Assembly: GCF_900108175.1 (NCBI RefSeq)
Contig: NZ_FNVO01000009.1
Span: 228,744 to 292,743 of the forward strand
Direction of reading: 5' to 3'
DNA length: 64,000 nucleotides
DNA from: Thermomonospora echinospora
GTDB lineage: Bacteria; Actinomycetota; Actinomycetes; Streptosporangiales; Streptosporangiaceae
Under the pieces are notes generated by a model, which saw nothing but the letters and a program-made list of their open reading frames with translations, made no database searches and was not told the origin of the DNA. The translations under genes and the position numbers were made by a program. This document shows positions 34,605-42,632 of the stretch, in pieces (positions within the stretch are counted from its first letter, which is position 1; the number at the start of each line of letters is the position of its first letter).

Positions 34605-35375
34605 GTGAACGCGCTGGAGGCGGGGGCGGTGTTCGCCGCCGGGGTCGGCGCGGGCGGGATCAACGCGGCGGTGGGGTCAGGGACCCTGATCACCTTCCCG
34701 ACCCTGGTGGCGCTCGGATTCCCGCCGGTGGTGGCCAACATCTCCAACAACATCGGGCTGGTCCCCGGCTCGGTGGCCGGCGCCTACGGCTACCGAGCCG
34801 AGCTCAACGGGCAGCGGGAGCGGCTGCTGCGCCTGGTCACGGCCTCCCTGGCCGGGGCGCTGATCGGGGCGGGACTGCTGCTCGGGCTGCCGGCCGAGGC
34901 GTTCCGGGTGATCGTGCCGGTGCTGATCACGGCGGCGCTGGTGCTGGTGGTGGTACAGCCGAGGCTGAACGCCTGGCTGTCCGCGCGGCGCGAGCACCAC
35001 CACCCGCATGGCGGGCCCTGGCTGTGGGCGGGCGTGCTCGCCGCCGGCATCTACGGCGGCTACTTCGGCGCCGCCCAGGGCATCATCCTGATCGCACTGC
35101 TGGGCATCTTCCTCGATGACGGGCTGCAGCGGGCCAACGCCGCCAAAAACGTGCTGTCCGCCGTGGTCAACGGGGTGGCGGCACTGCTGTTCACCGTGAT
35201 GTGGGCGCTGGGTCGCGCCGAGATCGACTGGATGGTGGTGCTGCTCATCGCGCTCGGCGCCACGGTGGGCGGCCTGCTGGGCGCCCGGGTCGGCCGCCGC
35301 CTGCCGCCCGCGGTGCTGCGCGGCGTGATCGTGGCGGTCGGCCTGACCGCCATCGTCAACCTCCTCGCCGGCTAA
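34605..35375 (+). CDS. TSUP/TauE-SafE-family membrane carrier
   Basis: A 256-residue protein with about eight membrane helices in two repeats. Each repeat starts with the family motif: GVGAGGINAAVGSGTLITFP and ISNNIGLVPGS in the first half, YGGYFGAAQGIILIALLGIF and AAKNVLSAVVNG in the second. TSUP carriers move organosulfur or carboxylate anions. GTG 34605 overlaps the stop of an 8-codon ORF (GTGA), so initiation may be coupled. No CysB-like regulator or sulfur enzyme is directly adjacent. Confidence 0.9.
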   Translation: MNALEAGAVFAAGVGAGGINAAVGSGTLITFPTLVALGFPPVVANISNNIGLVPGSVAGAYGYRAELNGQRERLLRLVTASLAGALIGAGLLLGLPAEAFRVIVPVLITAALVLVVVQPRLNAWLSARREHHHPHGGPWLWAGVLAAGIYGGYFGAAQGIILIALLGIFLDDGLQRANAAKNVLSAVVNGVAALLFTVMWALGRAEIDWMVVLLIALGATVGGLLGARVGRRLPPAVLRGVIVAVGLTAIVNLLAG

Positions 35376-35421
35376 CGGAACGCCCTGGCGCGGGGCCTCG
35401 GCCGCGTCGGCGGCAATGTCC

Positions 35422-35690
35422 GGATCAGCGGGCGGGGCGTACCAGCGCAACCGCGTCGGCGGCAATGTCCGGATCAGCGGGCGGGGCGTACCAGCGCAAC
35501 CGCGTCAGTGGCCGGATCAGCGGGCGTAGGCGTACCAACGCAGCCGCGTCAGTGGCCGGGCCAGCGGACACAGGCGTACCAACACGGCCGCCTCAGTGGC
35601 CGGATCAGCGGGCGTAGGCGTACCAGCGCGACCGGGTCGGTGGGCCGGGTCAGCGGGCGCGGGCGTACCAGCGGCCGGACTGGCGTTCCA
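35422..35690. repeat. Six 43-49-bp tandem copies of the 3' end of the ABC ATPase gene
   Basis: Copies begin near 35422, 35471, 35514, 35558, 35602 and 35647, each a version of GGATCAGCGGGCG, a short purine-rich link, then GGCGTACCAGCG. The last copy is the genuine end of the minus-strand ATPase gene (codons for RWYARAR and the stop). Five downstream copies keep the stop. Confidence 0.88.
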
Positions 35691-36435
35691 CCGTCAGCGG
35701 CAGGCCGAAGCAGCGGGTCAGGTGCTCCTCGGTGAAGACCTCGTCCACCTTGCCCATCGCGACCACCGAGCCGCGGCGCAGCAGCAGCGCGTGGGTGAAG
35801 CCCTCGGGCACCTCCTCCACATGGTGGGTGACCATCGCCATGGTGGGGGCCATCGGGTCGTCGGCCAGCGCCGACAGCCGGGAGACCAGCTCCTCGCGGC
35901 CGCCCAGGTCCAGGCCGGCGGCGGGCTCGTCCAGCAGCAGCAGCTCCGGGTCGGGCATCAGCGCGCGGGCGATCTGCACCCGCTTGCGCTCACCCTCCGA
36001 CAGGGTGGCGAACCTGCGGCGGATCAGCTCGGCGCAGCCCAGCGCGTCCAGCAGTTCGACCGCGCGGGTCACGTCGGCGGATTCGTATTCCTCGTTCCAG
36101 CGGCCCAGGATCGCGTACGAGGCGGTCAGCACCACGTCGATGACCTTCTCGTCGGCCGGCACCTTCTCGGCCACCGCGGAGCTGGCGAAGCCGATGCGCG
36201 GGCGCAGGTCGAACACGTCGGTGCGGCCCAGCCGTTCGCCCAGCACCTCCACCGTCCCCTCGGTGGGGAACAGCATGGCCGCGGCGAGCTGCAGGAGCGT
36301 GGTCTTGCCCGCCCCGTTCGGCCCGATGACGACCCACCGTTCGTTCTCCTGCACGGTCCAGGTGACCTCGCGCAGCAGCATGGACTGCTCGCGCCGCACT
36401 CCCACATCGCTCAGCCGGAGTACCTCGCCGCTCAT
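35650..36435 (-). CDS. ABC transporter ATP-binding protein, stand-alone
   Basis: This 261-residue ATPase has Walker A GPNGAGKTTLLQ, signature LSEGERKRVQIARAL, Walker B ELLLLDEPAAGLD and the switch histidine in AMVTHHVEEVP. Its sequence type is like ModF/YlmA-type ATPases, which often lack a cognate permease. None is encoded nearby. The start is ATG 36435. Its stop codon lies in a tandem array repeating the gene's own end. Confidence 0.92.
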   Translation of the reverse strand: MSGEVLRLSDVGVRREQSMLLREVTWTVQENERWVVIGPNGAGKTTLLQLAAAMLFPTEGTVEVLGERLGRTDVFDLRPRIGFASSAVAEKVPADEKVIDVVLTASYAILGRWNEEYESADVTRAVELLDALGCAELIRRRFATLSEGERKRVQIARALMPDPELLLLDEPAAGLDLGGREELVSRLSALADDPMAPTMAMVTHHVEEVPEGFTHALLLRRGSVVAMGKVDEVFTEEHLTRCFGLPLTVERQSGRWYARAR

Positions 36436-36646
36436 CCGCCCCTGTTCCCCTGTCCAGCGCCTCCCGGAGACCCGTCGTCCCGGGAATCCGCCCTCGCACG
36501 TCGAACCTATGTCATCGGCGGCCCGTTCTGGCGACTACCCTCGACCGACGTCCGGGTGACCTCGCCGACACTCGATTGGACATCGGGCGGGCCGGATGCT
36601 CACCATGACAAGGACATCGCTGTCGCAAGTGGTCAAGGTGGTCTGC

Positions 36647-37426
36647 ATGCAGGACGCGTTCCCTCCGCGCCGGGACGCCGCAGCGGCTCTGGTCGCCTGG
36701 GGGAATGCCTGGCTGGGCGGACATGTCGGGCTGGACGAGGCGGTCGACGCCGTCGAGGCGGCGACGGTCCCGCAGGTCGTCGGTGGTCTGCCGGACGACC
36801 CTCAGGACCTGCCGCTGCGGCGGGGGCTGGCGGTGCTGCGGGTGGCGGGCATGTCCACGCTGCGGCTGGCGCTGCCGGCGCCCGGCGACCCGCTCGGGCT
36901 GACCGGGCCGCCCGCGCTGAACGCCGCCGCCGTGGAGGCCGGCGAGGCGGTGCTGGTGGCGCTGCCGGACGCGCCGATCGCGCTGGTGCCCGCCGAGGAC
37001 CGGCGCGGCTCGTCGTACGTGGGCGTCCGCTGGCAGGCGCATGAGGCCCGGGCGGGCGTCGCCGACGTGCCGTCGCTGGCCGAGGCCGACCACCGGCTCA
37101 CCCTGGCGATGCGCGAGGTCACCGAGGCGCTGCTGACCGTGGACGGGACGGCCGGGGTGCCGCCCGAGATCGCCGACGCGCTGGCGGACCTGCGCGACCC
37201 GGAGCGGGGCGCGACGCTGGCCCCGGGCTACCCGCCGCAGGCCCACCGGGTGGCCGCGCTGGCCGGGCGGCTGGCGCGGGTCGTCGACCTGGCCCGCCGC
37301 GTGGAGGGGCACGGCCTGACCGCCGCCCAGATGCACCGCCGGGACGACGCCCTGCGGGTGTTGGACAGGGCGGTGCGCCGCGCCCGGGTGGCGGCCCACA
37401 ACAGCGCTTTCGACCCCGTCCCGTGA
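36647..37426 (+). CDS. Hypothetical actinobacterial protein
   Basis: About 259 residues, Ala/Val/Asp-rich, soluble, no signal peptide. Recognisable features are an N-terminal helix (AALVAWGNAWLGGHVGLDEA), a central strand region (GLAVLRVAGMSTLRLALPAP) and helical repeats toward the C-terminus (VAALAGRLARVVDLARRVE). I cannot assign a family. ATG 36647 has AAGGTGG five bases upstream and is preferred to ATG 36596. A strong hairpin follows the gene, so it stands alone. Confidence 0.75.
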   Translation: MQDAFPPRRDAAAALVAWGNAWLGGHVGLDEAVDAVEAATVPQVVGGLPDDPQDLPLRRGLAVLRVAGMSTLRLALPAPGDPLGLTGPPALNAAAVEAGEAVLVALPDAPIALVPAEDRRGSSYVGVRWQAHEARAGVADVPSLAEADHRLTLAMREVTEALLTVDGTAGVPPEIADALADLRDPERGATLAPGYPPQAHRVAALAGRLARVVDLARRVEGHGLTAAQMHRRDDALRVLDRAVRRARVAAHNSAFDPVP

Positions 37427-37445
37427 CCTCGGGGGCGCGGGAACG

Positions 37446-37481
37446 CCGGTGGGGCGCCCCCTGCCGGGAGCGCCCCACCGG
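37446..37481. terminator. Bidirectional terminator hairpin
   Basis: Perfect 12-bp arms CCGGTGGGGCGC (37446-37457) and GCGCCCCACCGG (37470-37481) lie between the convergent ends of the hypothetical gene (37426) and the RDD gene (37497). Confidence 0.75.
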
Positions 37482-37496
37482 AGAACACGATCGGCG

Positions 37497-38222
37497 TCAG
37501 ACCCGGACCACGAGGGTGTTCATCACCTTGTCGGCGAAGGTCTGCTTCTTGTCGTCGAACAGCGGCCAGAAGTAGCCGATGTAGCAGGCGAAGCTGTCCA
37601 GGAAGTGGGCGAGCTTGCGGACGAACGCCGAGCCGAAGCCGATCGGCTGCCCGGAGTGCTCGCCGATGAGCTTGATGCCCATCTGCCGCTTGCCGATCGT
37701 CTGACCGGTGGTGCCCTCCTGGTGGATCAGCCACAGGCCGGCGGCCAGGCCGAGCGCCGCCGCCAGTAGGAAGAAGATGACGCCCAGACCGGCCAGCGCG
37801 CCGCTGCCGCCGTCACCGGTGTACGGGTCGGGGGCGCCGGCGCCGACGCAGATGGCGCCGATGACGTACAGCACGCCCGTCGGCACACCGATGACCAGGG
37901 CGTCGATCAGGTACGCGCCGACCCGGGAACCCCACTCGGCCAGGCTGCCGTGGGACGTGCCGTAGTGGTGGTGATGCACCTCGGCCTGCTGCGGGTATCC
38001 CGGCTGCTGGCCATAGCCGGGCTGCTGCTGACCGTAACCGGGCTGCTGCTGACCATAACCCGGCTGCTGCTGACCGTACCCCGGCTGCTGCTGGCCATAG
38101 CCGGGCTGCTGACCGTAGCCCGGCTGCTGCTGACCGTAACCGGGCTGCTGCTGACCATAACCCGGCTGCTGCTGACCGTACCCCGGCTGCTGCTGGCCGT
38201 ACGGGTCGTAGGGATTGCCCAC
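37497..38222 (-). CDS. RDD-family membrane protein with PGYGQQQ repeat N-terminus
   Basis: This 241-residue protein begins GNPYDPY, followed by about ten repeats of GYGQQQP or GYGQQP (residues 8-75), then a His cluster (EVHHHHYG). The C-terminal RDD domain has three membrane helices: [40 protein letters not shown] and a third near [25 protein letters not shown] is the RDD hallmark. GTG 38222 has AAGGAG five bases upstream. Gln/Gly/Tyr-rich N-termini on RDD proteins are known in actinobacteria; the length looks unstable because of the 21-bp repeats. Confidence 0.9.
   Translation of the reverse strand: MGNPYDPYGQQQPGYGQQQPGYGQQQPGYGQQQPGYGQQPGYGQQQPGYGQQQPGYGQQQPGYGQQQPGYGQQPGYPQQAEVHHHHYGTSHGSLAEWGSRVGAYLIDALVIGVPTGVLYVIGAICVGAGAPDPYTGDGGSGALAGLGVIFFLLAAALGLAAGLWLIHQEGTTGQTIGKRQMGIKLIGEHSGQPIGFGSAFVRKLAHFLDSFACYIGYFWPLFDDKKQTFADKVMNTLVVRV
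38003..38205. repeat. 21-bp in-frame tandem repeats coding PGYGQQQ
   Basis: About ten copies of a unit such as CCGGGCTGCTGCTGACCGTAA (plus strand), some shortened by one CTG codon. Two larger blocks are nearly identical to each other, implying block duplication on top of unit slippage. Confidence 0.9.
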
Positions 38223-38340
38223 GCTTACTCCTTGTTGATTGACCCTATGGTTCGTCCGACGCACGCCAGACTCGCCGGGCTCCATGAAGCTCACCGATGA
38301 CGGACATGCGTCCACCTTGCGGTTCGACGCCGTGCGCGCT

Positions 38341-38787
38341 CTACATGCGCAGGAGATCGAATCTGGCGAGCTGCCAAAGCTCCGACGCCGCGAGGGCGGC
38401 GCCGAGCATCCAGGCACGGGTTTTCGGCCGCAGTGCCCACCAGCGGCCGCCCGGCCCCAGCGGCGCGGTGGCCAGCGCCACGGCGGCCACCAGCACGGCC
38501 GGGTTGGCGGCCGCGGCACGGACCGGATGGCCCGAGCCCAGTTCGATGAACACGGTCGTCCCACCGCACAGGGGACAGGGGATCCCGGTGAGAGCCCTCA
38601 TGGGGCACAGCACTCCGGGGTCGTTCACACGGTGGAGCCAGGCCACGGCGACGGCCGCCACAGTCATCGCGCCGACCCGCAGCGCGACGCCCAGGACTCC
38701 GTGCCGCGCGGCGGTCCGCGTCCGGTCGACGACGCCGGCGACGCCGTGCGGCGCCCCGGTGATCGCCGAATCCGGCACCCCCGCCAT
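38341..38787 (-). CDS. DUF2752 membrane protein
   Basis: This 148-residue protein has the DUF2752 core: [20 protein letters not shown] followed by CGGTT, a cysteine cluster preceding two or three membrane helices ([30 protein letters not shown]). One more helix lies before the cluster ([16 protein letters not shown]). The function of the family is unknown. ATG 38787 follows GGAGGG by five bases. It is on the same strand as the RDD gene, 118 bases upstream of it. Confidence 0.85.
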   Translation of the reverse strand: MAGVPDSAITGAPHGVAGVVDRTRTAARHGVLGVALRVGAMTVAAVAVAWLHRVNDPGVLCPMRALTGIPCPLCGGTTVFIELGSGHPVRAAAANPAVLVAAVALATAPLGPGGRWWALRPKTRAWMLGAALAASELWQLARFDLLRM

Positions 38788-38905
38788 GCGATCCCTCCAC
38801 CGTGATGGCAATGTCCGAGTGACCCATATACCGGGAGCAACCCTAGCGGGGTCAAGTAAAGCCGGACATCCGGGATCAGACCGTGACCCGGCATGGCGGG
38901 GTGAT

Positions 38906-38931
38906 CACCCGGCCGCAGGTCAGGCCGGGTG
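38906..38931 (-). terminator. Terminator after the PP2C gene
   Basis: Arms CACCCGGCC (38906-38914) and GGCCGGGTG (38923-38931), perfect 9-bp stem with 8-base loop, just beyond the phosphatase stop at 38948. Confidence 0.65.
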
Positions 38932-38947
38932 TGCGAAACGGGGCGGC

Positions 38948-39727
38948 CTACCGCTGCCGGGCCGCGCCCACGATCTGGGGATCGCGCATGGTGCTGTTGG
39001 GGTCGCCCTCGACCACGTCGGCGATCACACAGGTGATGTTGTCGGGCCCGCCGCCCTCCCTGGCCAGGGCGATCAGCCGTCCGATGGCGTCGGCGGGCTC
39101 GGCCTCCTCGGAGAGCACCTCGTAGATGGTCTGCGCGTCCACCACACCGGACAGCCCGTCGGAGCACAGCAGGTAGCGGTCCCCCAGCAGCGCCTCACGG
39201 CGGCGCAGATCGGGATCGCGGTCCTCGCGCCCGTCGAGCACCCGGTACAGCACATGGGACAGCCGGGACGCCTCCCCCCCATCGTCCGGCCCGTCGCCGG
39301 AGTCGGGGTTGAGCAGTTCCTTCATCGTGTGGTCCTTGGTGATCTGGAACAGCTCACCGTCGCGCAGCAGATAGCCGCGCGAATCACCGATGTGGGCCAG
39401 CGCGATATGCGCCCCCGACCACAGCATCGCGGTCAGGGTGGTACCCATTCTGCTCAGATCGGGGCGCTCTTCCCGGGCGATCCGCAATTTCTCGTTGGCC
39501 TCGGCCACCGCACGGCCCAGGGCGTCCTCCAGATCGTCAACGGGGACGTCGGCGTCCAGCGAGCGCAACGATCCGATGACGGTGGAGCTGGCCACCTCAC
39601 CGCCCGCGTAACCGCCCATCCCGTCGGCGACCGCGATGAGCCGGGACCCGGCGTAGGCCGAGTCCTCATTGTTCTCCCGGACGCAGCCTATGTCGGAGCC
39701 TGCCGCATACTTGATTGTTACGTTCAT
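38948..39727 (-). CDS. PP2C-family Ser/Thr protein phosphatase
   Basis: A 259-residue PPM phosphatase with all metal-site motifs: GCVRENNEDSAYAG, IAVADGMGGYAGGEVAS, LAHIGDSRGYLLRDGEL, YLLCSDGLSGVV and GGGPDNITCVI. It has no membrane anchor, unlike PstP, so it acts in the cytosol, counteracting Ser/Thr kinases. It lies 43 bases after the response regulator gene, in one transcription unit with the kinase and regulator. No Ser/Thr kinase gene is in the window. Confidence 0.93.
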   Translation of the reverse strand: MNVTIKYAAGSDIGCVRENNEDSAYAGSRLIAVADGMGGYAGGEVASSTVIGSLRSLDADVPVDDLEDALGRAVAEANEKLRIAREERPDLSRMGTTLTAMLWSGAHIALAHIGDSRGYLLRDGELFQITKDHTMKELLNPDSGDGPDDGGEASRLSHVLYRVLDGREDRDPDLRRREALLGDRYLLCSDGLSGVVDAQTIYEVLSEEAEPADAIGRLIALAREGGGPDNITCVIADVVEGDPNSTMRDPQIVGAARQR

Positions 39728-39770
39728 ACCGATTTCGATGACGATCCAGTCATAGGAGTTCGATCAGCCG

Positions 39771-40424
39771 TCAGCCGTCTGCCAGGCCATGGCGGACGGC
39801 GTACAAAGCCGCCTGAGTACGATCCTGCACCCCCAGCTTCATGAGCAGATTACTGACATGGGTCTTGACCGTTTTCTCGGAGACCACCAGCGCGCGTGCG
39901 ATCTCCCGGTTCGAACGGCCCAGCGCTATCTGCACCAGCACCTCCCGTTCCCGGTCCGTGAGCCGCGGCTCGTCCGGGCCGGGCCGCGGGCCGGACGACG
40001 ACCCCCCGTCCAGCACCGCCTCGGCGGCCTCCGGCGCGAACAGCACGTTGCCGCCCGCCACCGCCCGGATCGCCTGGGCGAGGGCGGGCGGGTCGACGTC
40101 CTTGTAGAGGTACCCAGCGGCGCCCGCCCGTACTGCCGGCAGCACATGCCCCCGTTCCGTCATGCTCGTCAGGACCAGCACCCGCGTCGGCAGCCCGCGC
40201 GCCCGCAGTTCCCGCAGCGCCGCCAAGCCGCCACCGGCGGGCATGTTCAGATCGAGCAGCACGATATCGGGCCGCAGCGTCTCGGCCAGAGATACCGCCT
40301 GCGCGCCGTCGGCCGCCTCGCCGACGACCCGCAGATCGTCCTGCACGCCCAGAAAGGTGCGCAGCCCCTGCCGGACCACCGGATGGTCGTCGGCGATCAG
40401 CACGGTGATCGGCCGGTCAGCCAC
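39771..40424 (-). CDS. NarL/LuxR-type response regulator
   Basis: This 217-residue regulator has a receiver domain (ITVLIADDHPVVRQGLRTFL; phosphoacceptor D58 in VLLDLNMP; switch T/S in LVLTSM; K in YLYKDVDP). The LuxR helix-turn-helix is at about residues 153-212 (LTDREREVLVQIALGRSNRE then IARALVVSEKTVKTHV). GTG 40424 overlaps the stop of the histidine kinase gene by 8 bases. The two are therefore a cognate pair, with dimeric phosphorylated regulator binding DNA. Confidence 0.95.
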   Translation of the reverse strand: MADRPITVLIADDHPVVRQGLRTFLGVQDDLRVVGEAADGAQAVSLAETLRPDIVLLDLNMPAGGGLAALRELRARGLPTRVLVLTSMTERGHVLPAVRAGAAGYLYKDVDPPALAQAIRAVAGGNVLFAPEAAEAVLDGGSSSGPRPGPDEPRLTDREREVLVQIALGRSNREIARALVVSEKTVKTHVSNLLMKLGVQDRTQAALYAVRHGLADG

Positions 40425-41673
40425 CGGGCACCTCCAGCCGCACCCGGGTGCCCGTGCCGGGGGCCGGCCGCGAGTCGACGGTCAGCGCCCCGCCGACCGA
40501 AGCGGCCCGTTCGCGCATCGAGGCCAGGCCCAAGCCGCCCTGGCGGGACGGGTCGGCGGCCTCGGCGTCGAGGCCCCGGCCGTCGTCGACGACCTCCAGC
40601 CGCAGGCCACCGCCGGCACCGGCGCCGGCCAGCCGTACCTCGACGGTCCGCGCGCCCGCGTGCCGCAGCGCGTTGTGCACGGCTTCCTGGGCGATGCGGA
40701 ACACCGCGATCTCGTGCTCGTCGGACAGTTCGGCCGCCAGCCCGGCCGCCTCGCGCTCCACCGTCAGCCCGACCCGGGTCTCGTGGGCCCGGTCGAGCAC
40801 CTCCACGTGCTTGCGCAGCGAGGCCACCAGCCCGTCGCCGGCCAGGTCGGCCGGCCGCAGCTCGTGGATCACCGCCCGCAACTCGGCCAGCGCCTCGCCC
40901 GCCAGCCGCTGCACCTGGTCCAGCTCGCGGACCGTGCGGGCCGGGTCGCGCTCGGCCAGCGCGGCGGCGGCCTGGGCGGTCAGCCGCAGCGAGAACAGCT
41001 TCTGGGCGACCGCGTCGTGCAGCTCGCGGGCCAGCCGGTTGCGCTCCTCCACCACGGTCAGCTCGCGGTTGCGCTCGTGCAGCCGGGCGTTGGCGATGGC
41101 GATGGCGGCGTGCGCGGCGAACAGCGTGAGCAGCTCCTGGTCGGCCTCGGTGAAGCCGCCGGGCGCCCGCTTGTTGGCCAGGAAGATGATCCCCAGGACG
41201 TCCTCGCCGTCCCTGATCGGCACCCCGAGGAAGTCCTTGAGCACCGGATGCGCCACCGGCCACCCCTCGAAGGCGGGCTCGGTGCGGATGTCGGCCAGCC
41301 GCTGCGGGGCCTTGTCGCGCAGCATCACCGCCAGCATGCCGTGCTGGCGGGGCAGCGGGCCGATCGCCCGCCACTCGGCGTCGGTGACACCCTCGACCAC
41401 GAACTCGGCGAACGAGCCCTCGTCGTCGGGCACGCCCAGGGCTGCGTAGCGGGCGTCCAGCAGTTGCGCGGCGCCCCGGACGATCACCTGCAGCACCTCG
41501 TGCACCGACAGGTGCCGGGTGACCGCGAGCACCGCGGAGCTCACCGCGTGCAGGGCCGCGCCCGGCCCGGCGTCCCGGCAGGTCTCCCGCTCAGTGCCCA
41601 CGTTGCTGACCGTACTCCCCGCAAAGGCGTCCCGAATCAGTCTCTCGGGGGAATCGCGCAACCGCCCGGTCAT
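40417..41673 (-). CDS. GAF-domain sensor histidine kinase (HisKA_3 type)
   Basis: About 418 residues without membrane helices. A GAF domain at about residues 45-195 (LLDARYAALGVPDDEG, FLGVPIRDGEDVLGIIFLAN) is followed by the dimerisation H-box EERNRLARELHDAVAQKLFS and an HATPase domain (QEAVHNALRHAGA, VVDDGRGLD, GLGLASMRERA). The layout matches DevS/NarX-like kinases that sense gas or redox ligands in the GAF domain; bound heme cannot be read here. The start ATG 41673 is uncertain; upstream GTG and downstream GTG codons exist. First gene of the kinase-regulator-phosphatase operon. Confidence 0.92.
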   Translation of the reverse strand: MTGRLRDSPERLIRDAFAGSTVSNVGTERETCRDAGPGAALHAVSSAVLAVTRHLSVHEVLQVIVRGAAQLLDARYAALGVPDDEGSFAEFVVEGVTDAEWRAIGPLPRQHGMLAVMLRDKAPQRLADIRTEPAFEGWPVAHPVLKDFLGVPIRDGEDVLGIIFLANKRAPGGFTEADQELLTLFAAHAAIAIANARLHERNRELTVVEERNRLARELHDAVAQKLFSLRLTAQAAAALAERDPARTVRELDQVQRLAGEALAELRAVIHELRPADLAGDGLVASLRKHVEVLDRAHETRVGLTVEREAAGLAAELSDEHEIAVFRIAQEAVHNALRHAGARTVEVRLAGAGAGGGLRLEVVDDGRGLDAEAADPSRQGGLGLASMRERAASVGGALTVDSRPAPGTGTRVRLEVPGG

Positions 41674-41849
41674 CCCGGATCCGGGCACCGGTCACGGCGA
41701 CGTCCCCCTCGGGCGTTATACCGCCTTCGGCGCCCTGTGTCCGGATGCCCCGCCGGGTCACCGGACCACCGGCCTAGGACCATCTGCCGACGACGTCCGG
41801 GGACCGGCGGCCGATGCCGGACGCGCCCCGCGTTCCTAGCGTCGCAGAC

Positions 41850-42632
41850 ATGGAACGAACGGCACCCGACACTGAAGCCTCCGGGGGTACGGCACCCAGC
41901 ACCAAGACCTCCCCGGGCACGGCACATGGCTCCAAGACCTCCCCGGGTACGGCACTCATCACCGGGGCCTCCCGGGGGCTGGGGCGTGCGCTGGCGCACG
42001 CGCTCGCCCCCGACGGCTGGAACCTGATCATCACCGCACGCGGCGCCGCCGAGCTGCGGGCCGTGGCCGGGGAACTGGCCGGGCATACGGGGACGGTCAC
42101 GGCCGTGCCGGGCGACGTCGCCGACCCGGCGCACCGGGCCGCGCTCGCCGACGCCGTACACGGCGGGCTGGACCTGCTGGTCAACAACGCGAGCACACTC
42201 GGGACCGTCCCGCTGCCCAGGCTCGCCGACCAGCCCCTCGACGAGCTGGAGGCGGCCTTCCGGGTCAACGCGCTGGCCCCGCTGGCGCTGATCCAGGCGC
42301 TGCTGCCCGCGCTGCGCGCCCACGGCGGGACGATCCTCAACATCAGCTCCGACGCCGCCGTGGAGGCGTACCCGACGTGGGGCGGGTACGGGGCCACCAA
42401 GGCCGCCCTGGAGCAGTTGTCCAACGTCCTGGCGGCCGAGGAGCCCGATCTGCGGGTTTATTGGGTTGATCCAGGTGAGATGCGTACCCCTATGCTCGCG
42501 GATGCGATGCCCTCGGACGACCTGTCCGAAATCCCGCCCCCCGAGGTGGCCGCCGCCGCGCTGCACCGGCTCATCGCCGGGCGGCCGCCCAGCGGTCGCT
42601 ACCGGGCCGCCGAGATCGGGGCCGCGTCATGA
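41850..42632 (+). CDS. Short-chain dehydrogenase/reductase with repeated N-terminus
   Basis: About 260 residues. The SDR core has the cofactor loop ALITGASRGLGRALAHAL, LVNNASTLG, catalytic Ser in LNISSDAAVE and YGATKAALEQL (Y-x3-K). An extra 30-residue N-terminus is built from about two and a half copies of a ten-residue unit (S-P-G-T-A-x-x-x-K-T), the last merging into the first Rossmann strand. ATG 41850 is assumed; no good ribosome site is visible. Its stop overlaps the MFS start as ATGA. The substrate is unknown. Confidence 0.85.
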   Translation: MERTAPDTEASGGTAPSTKTSPGTAHGSKTSPGTALITGASRGLGRALAHALAPDGWNLIITARGAAELRAVAGELAGHTGTVTAVPGDVADPAHRAALADAVHGGLDLLVNNASTLGTVPLPRLADQPLDELEAAFRVNALAPLALIQALLPALRAHGGTILNISSDAAVEAYPTWGGYGATKAALEQLSNVLAAEEPDLRVYWVDPGEMRTPMLADAMPSDDLSEIPPPEVAAAALHRLIAGRPPSGRYRAAEIGAAS

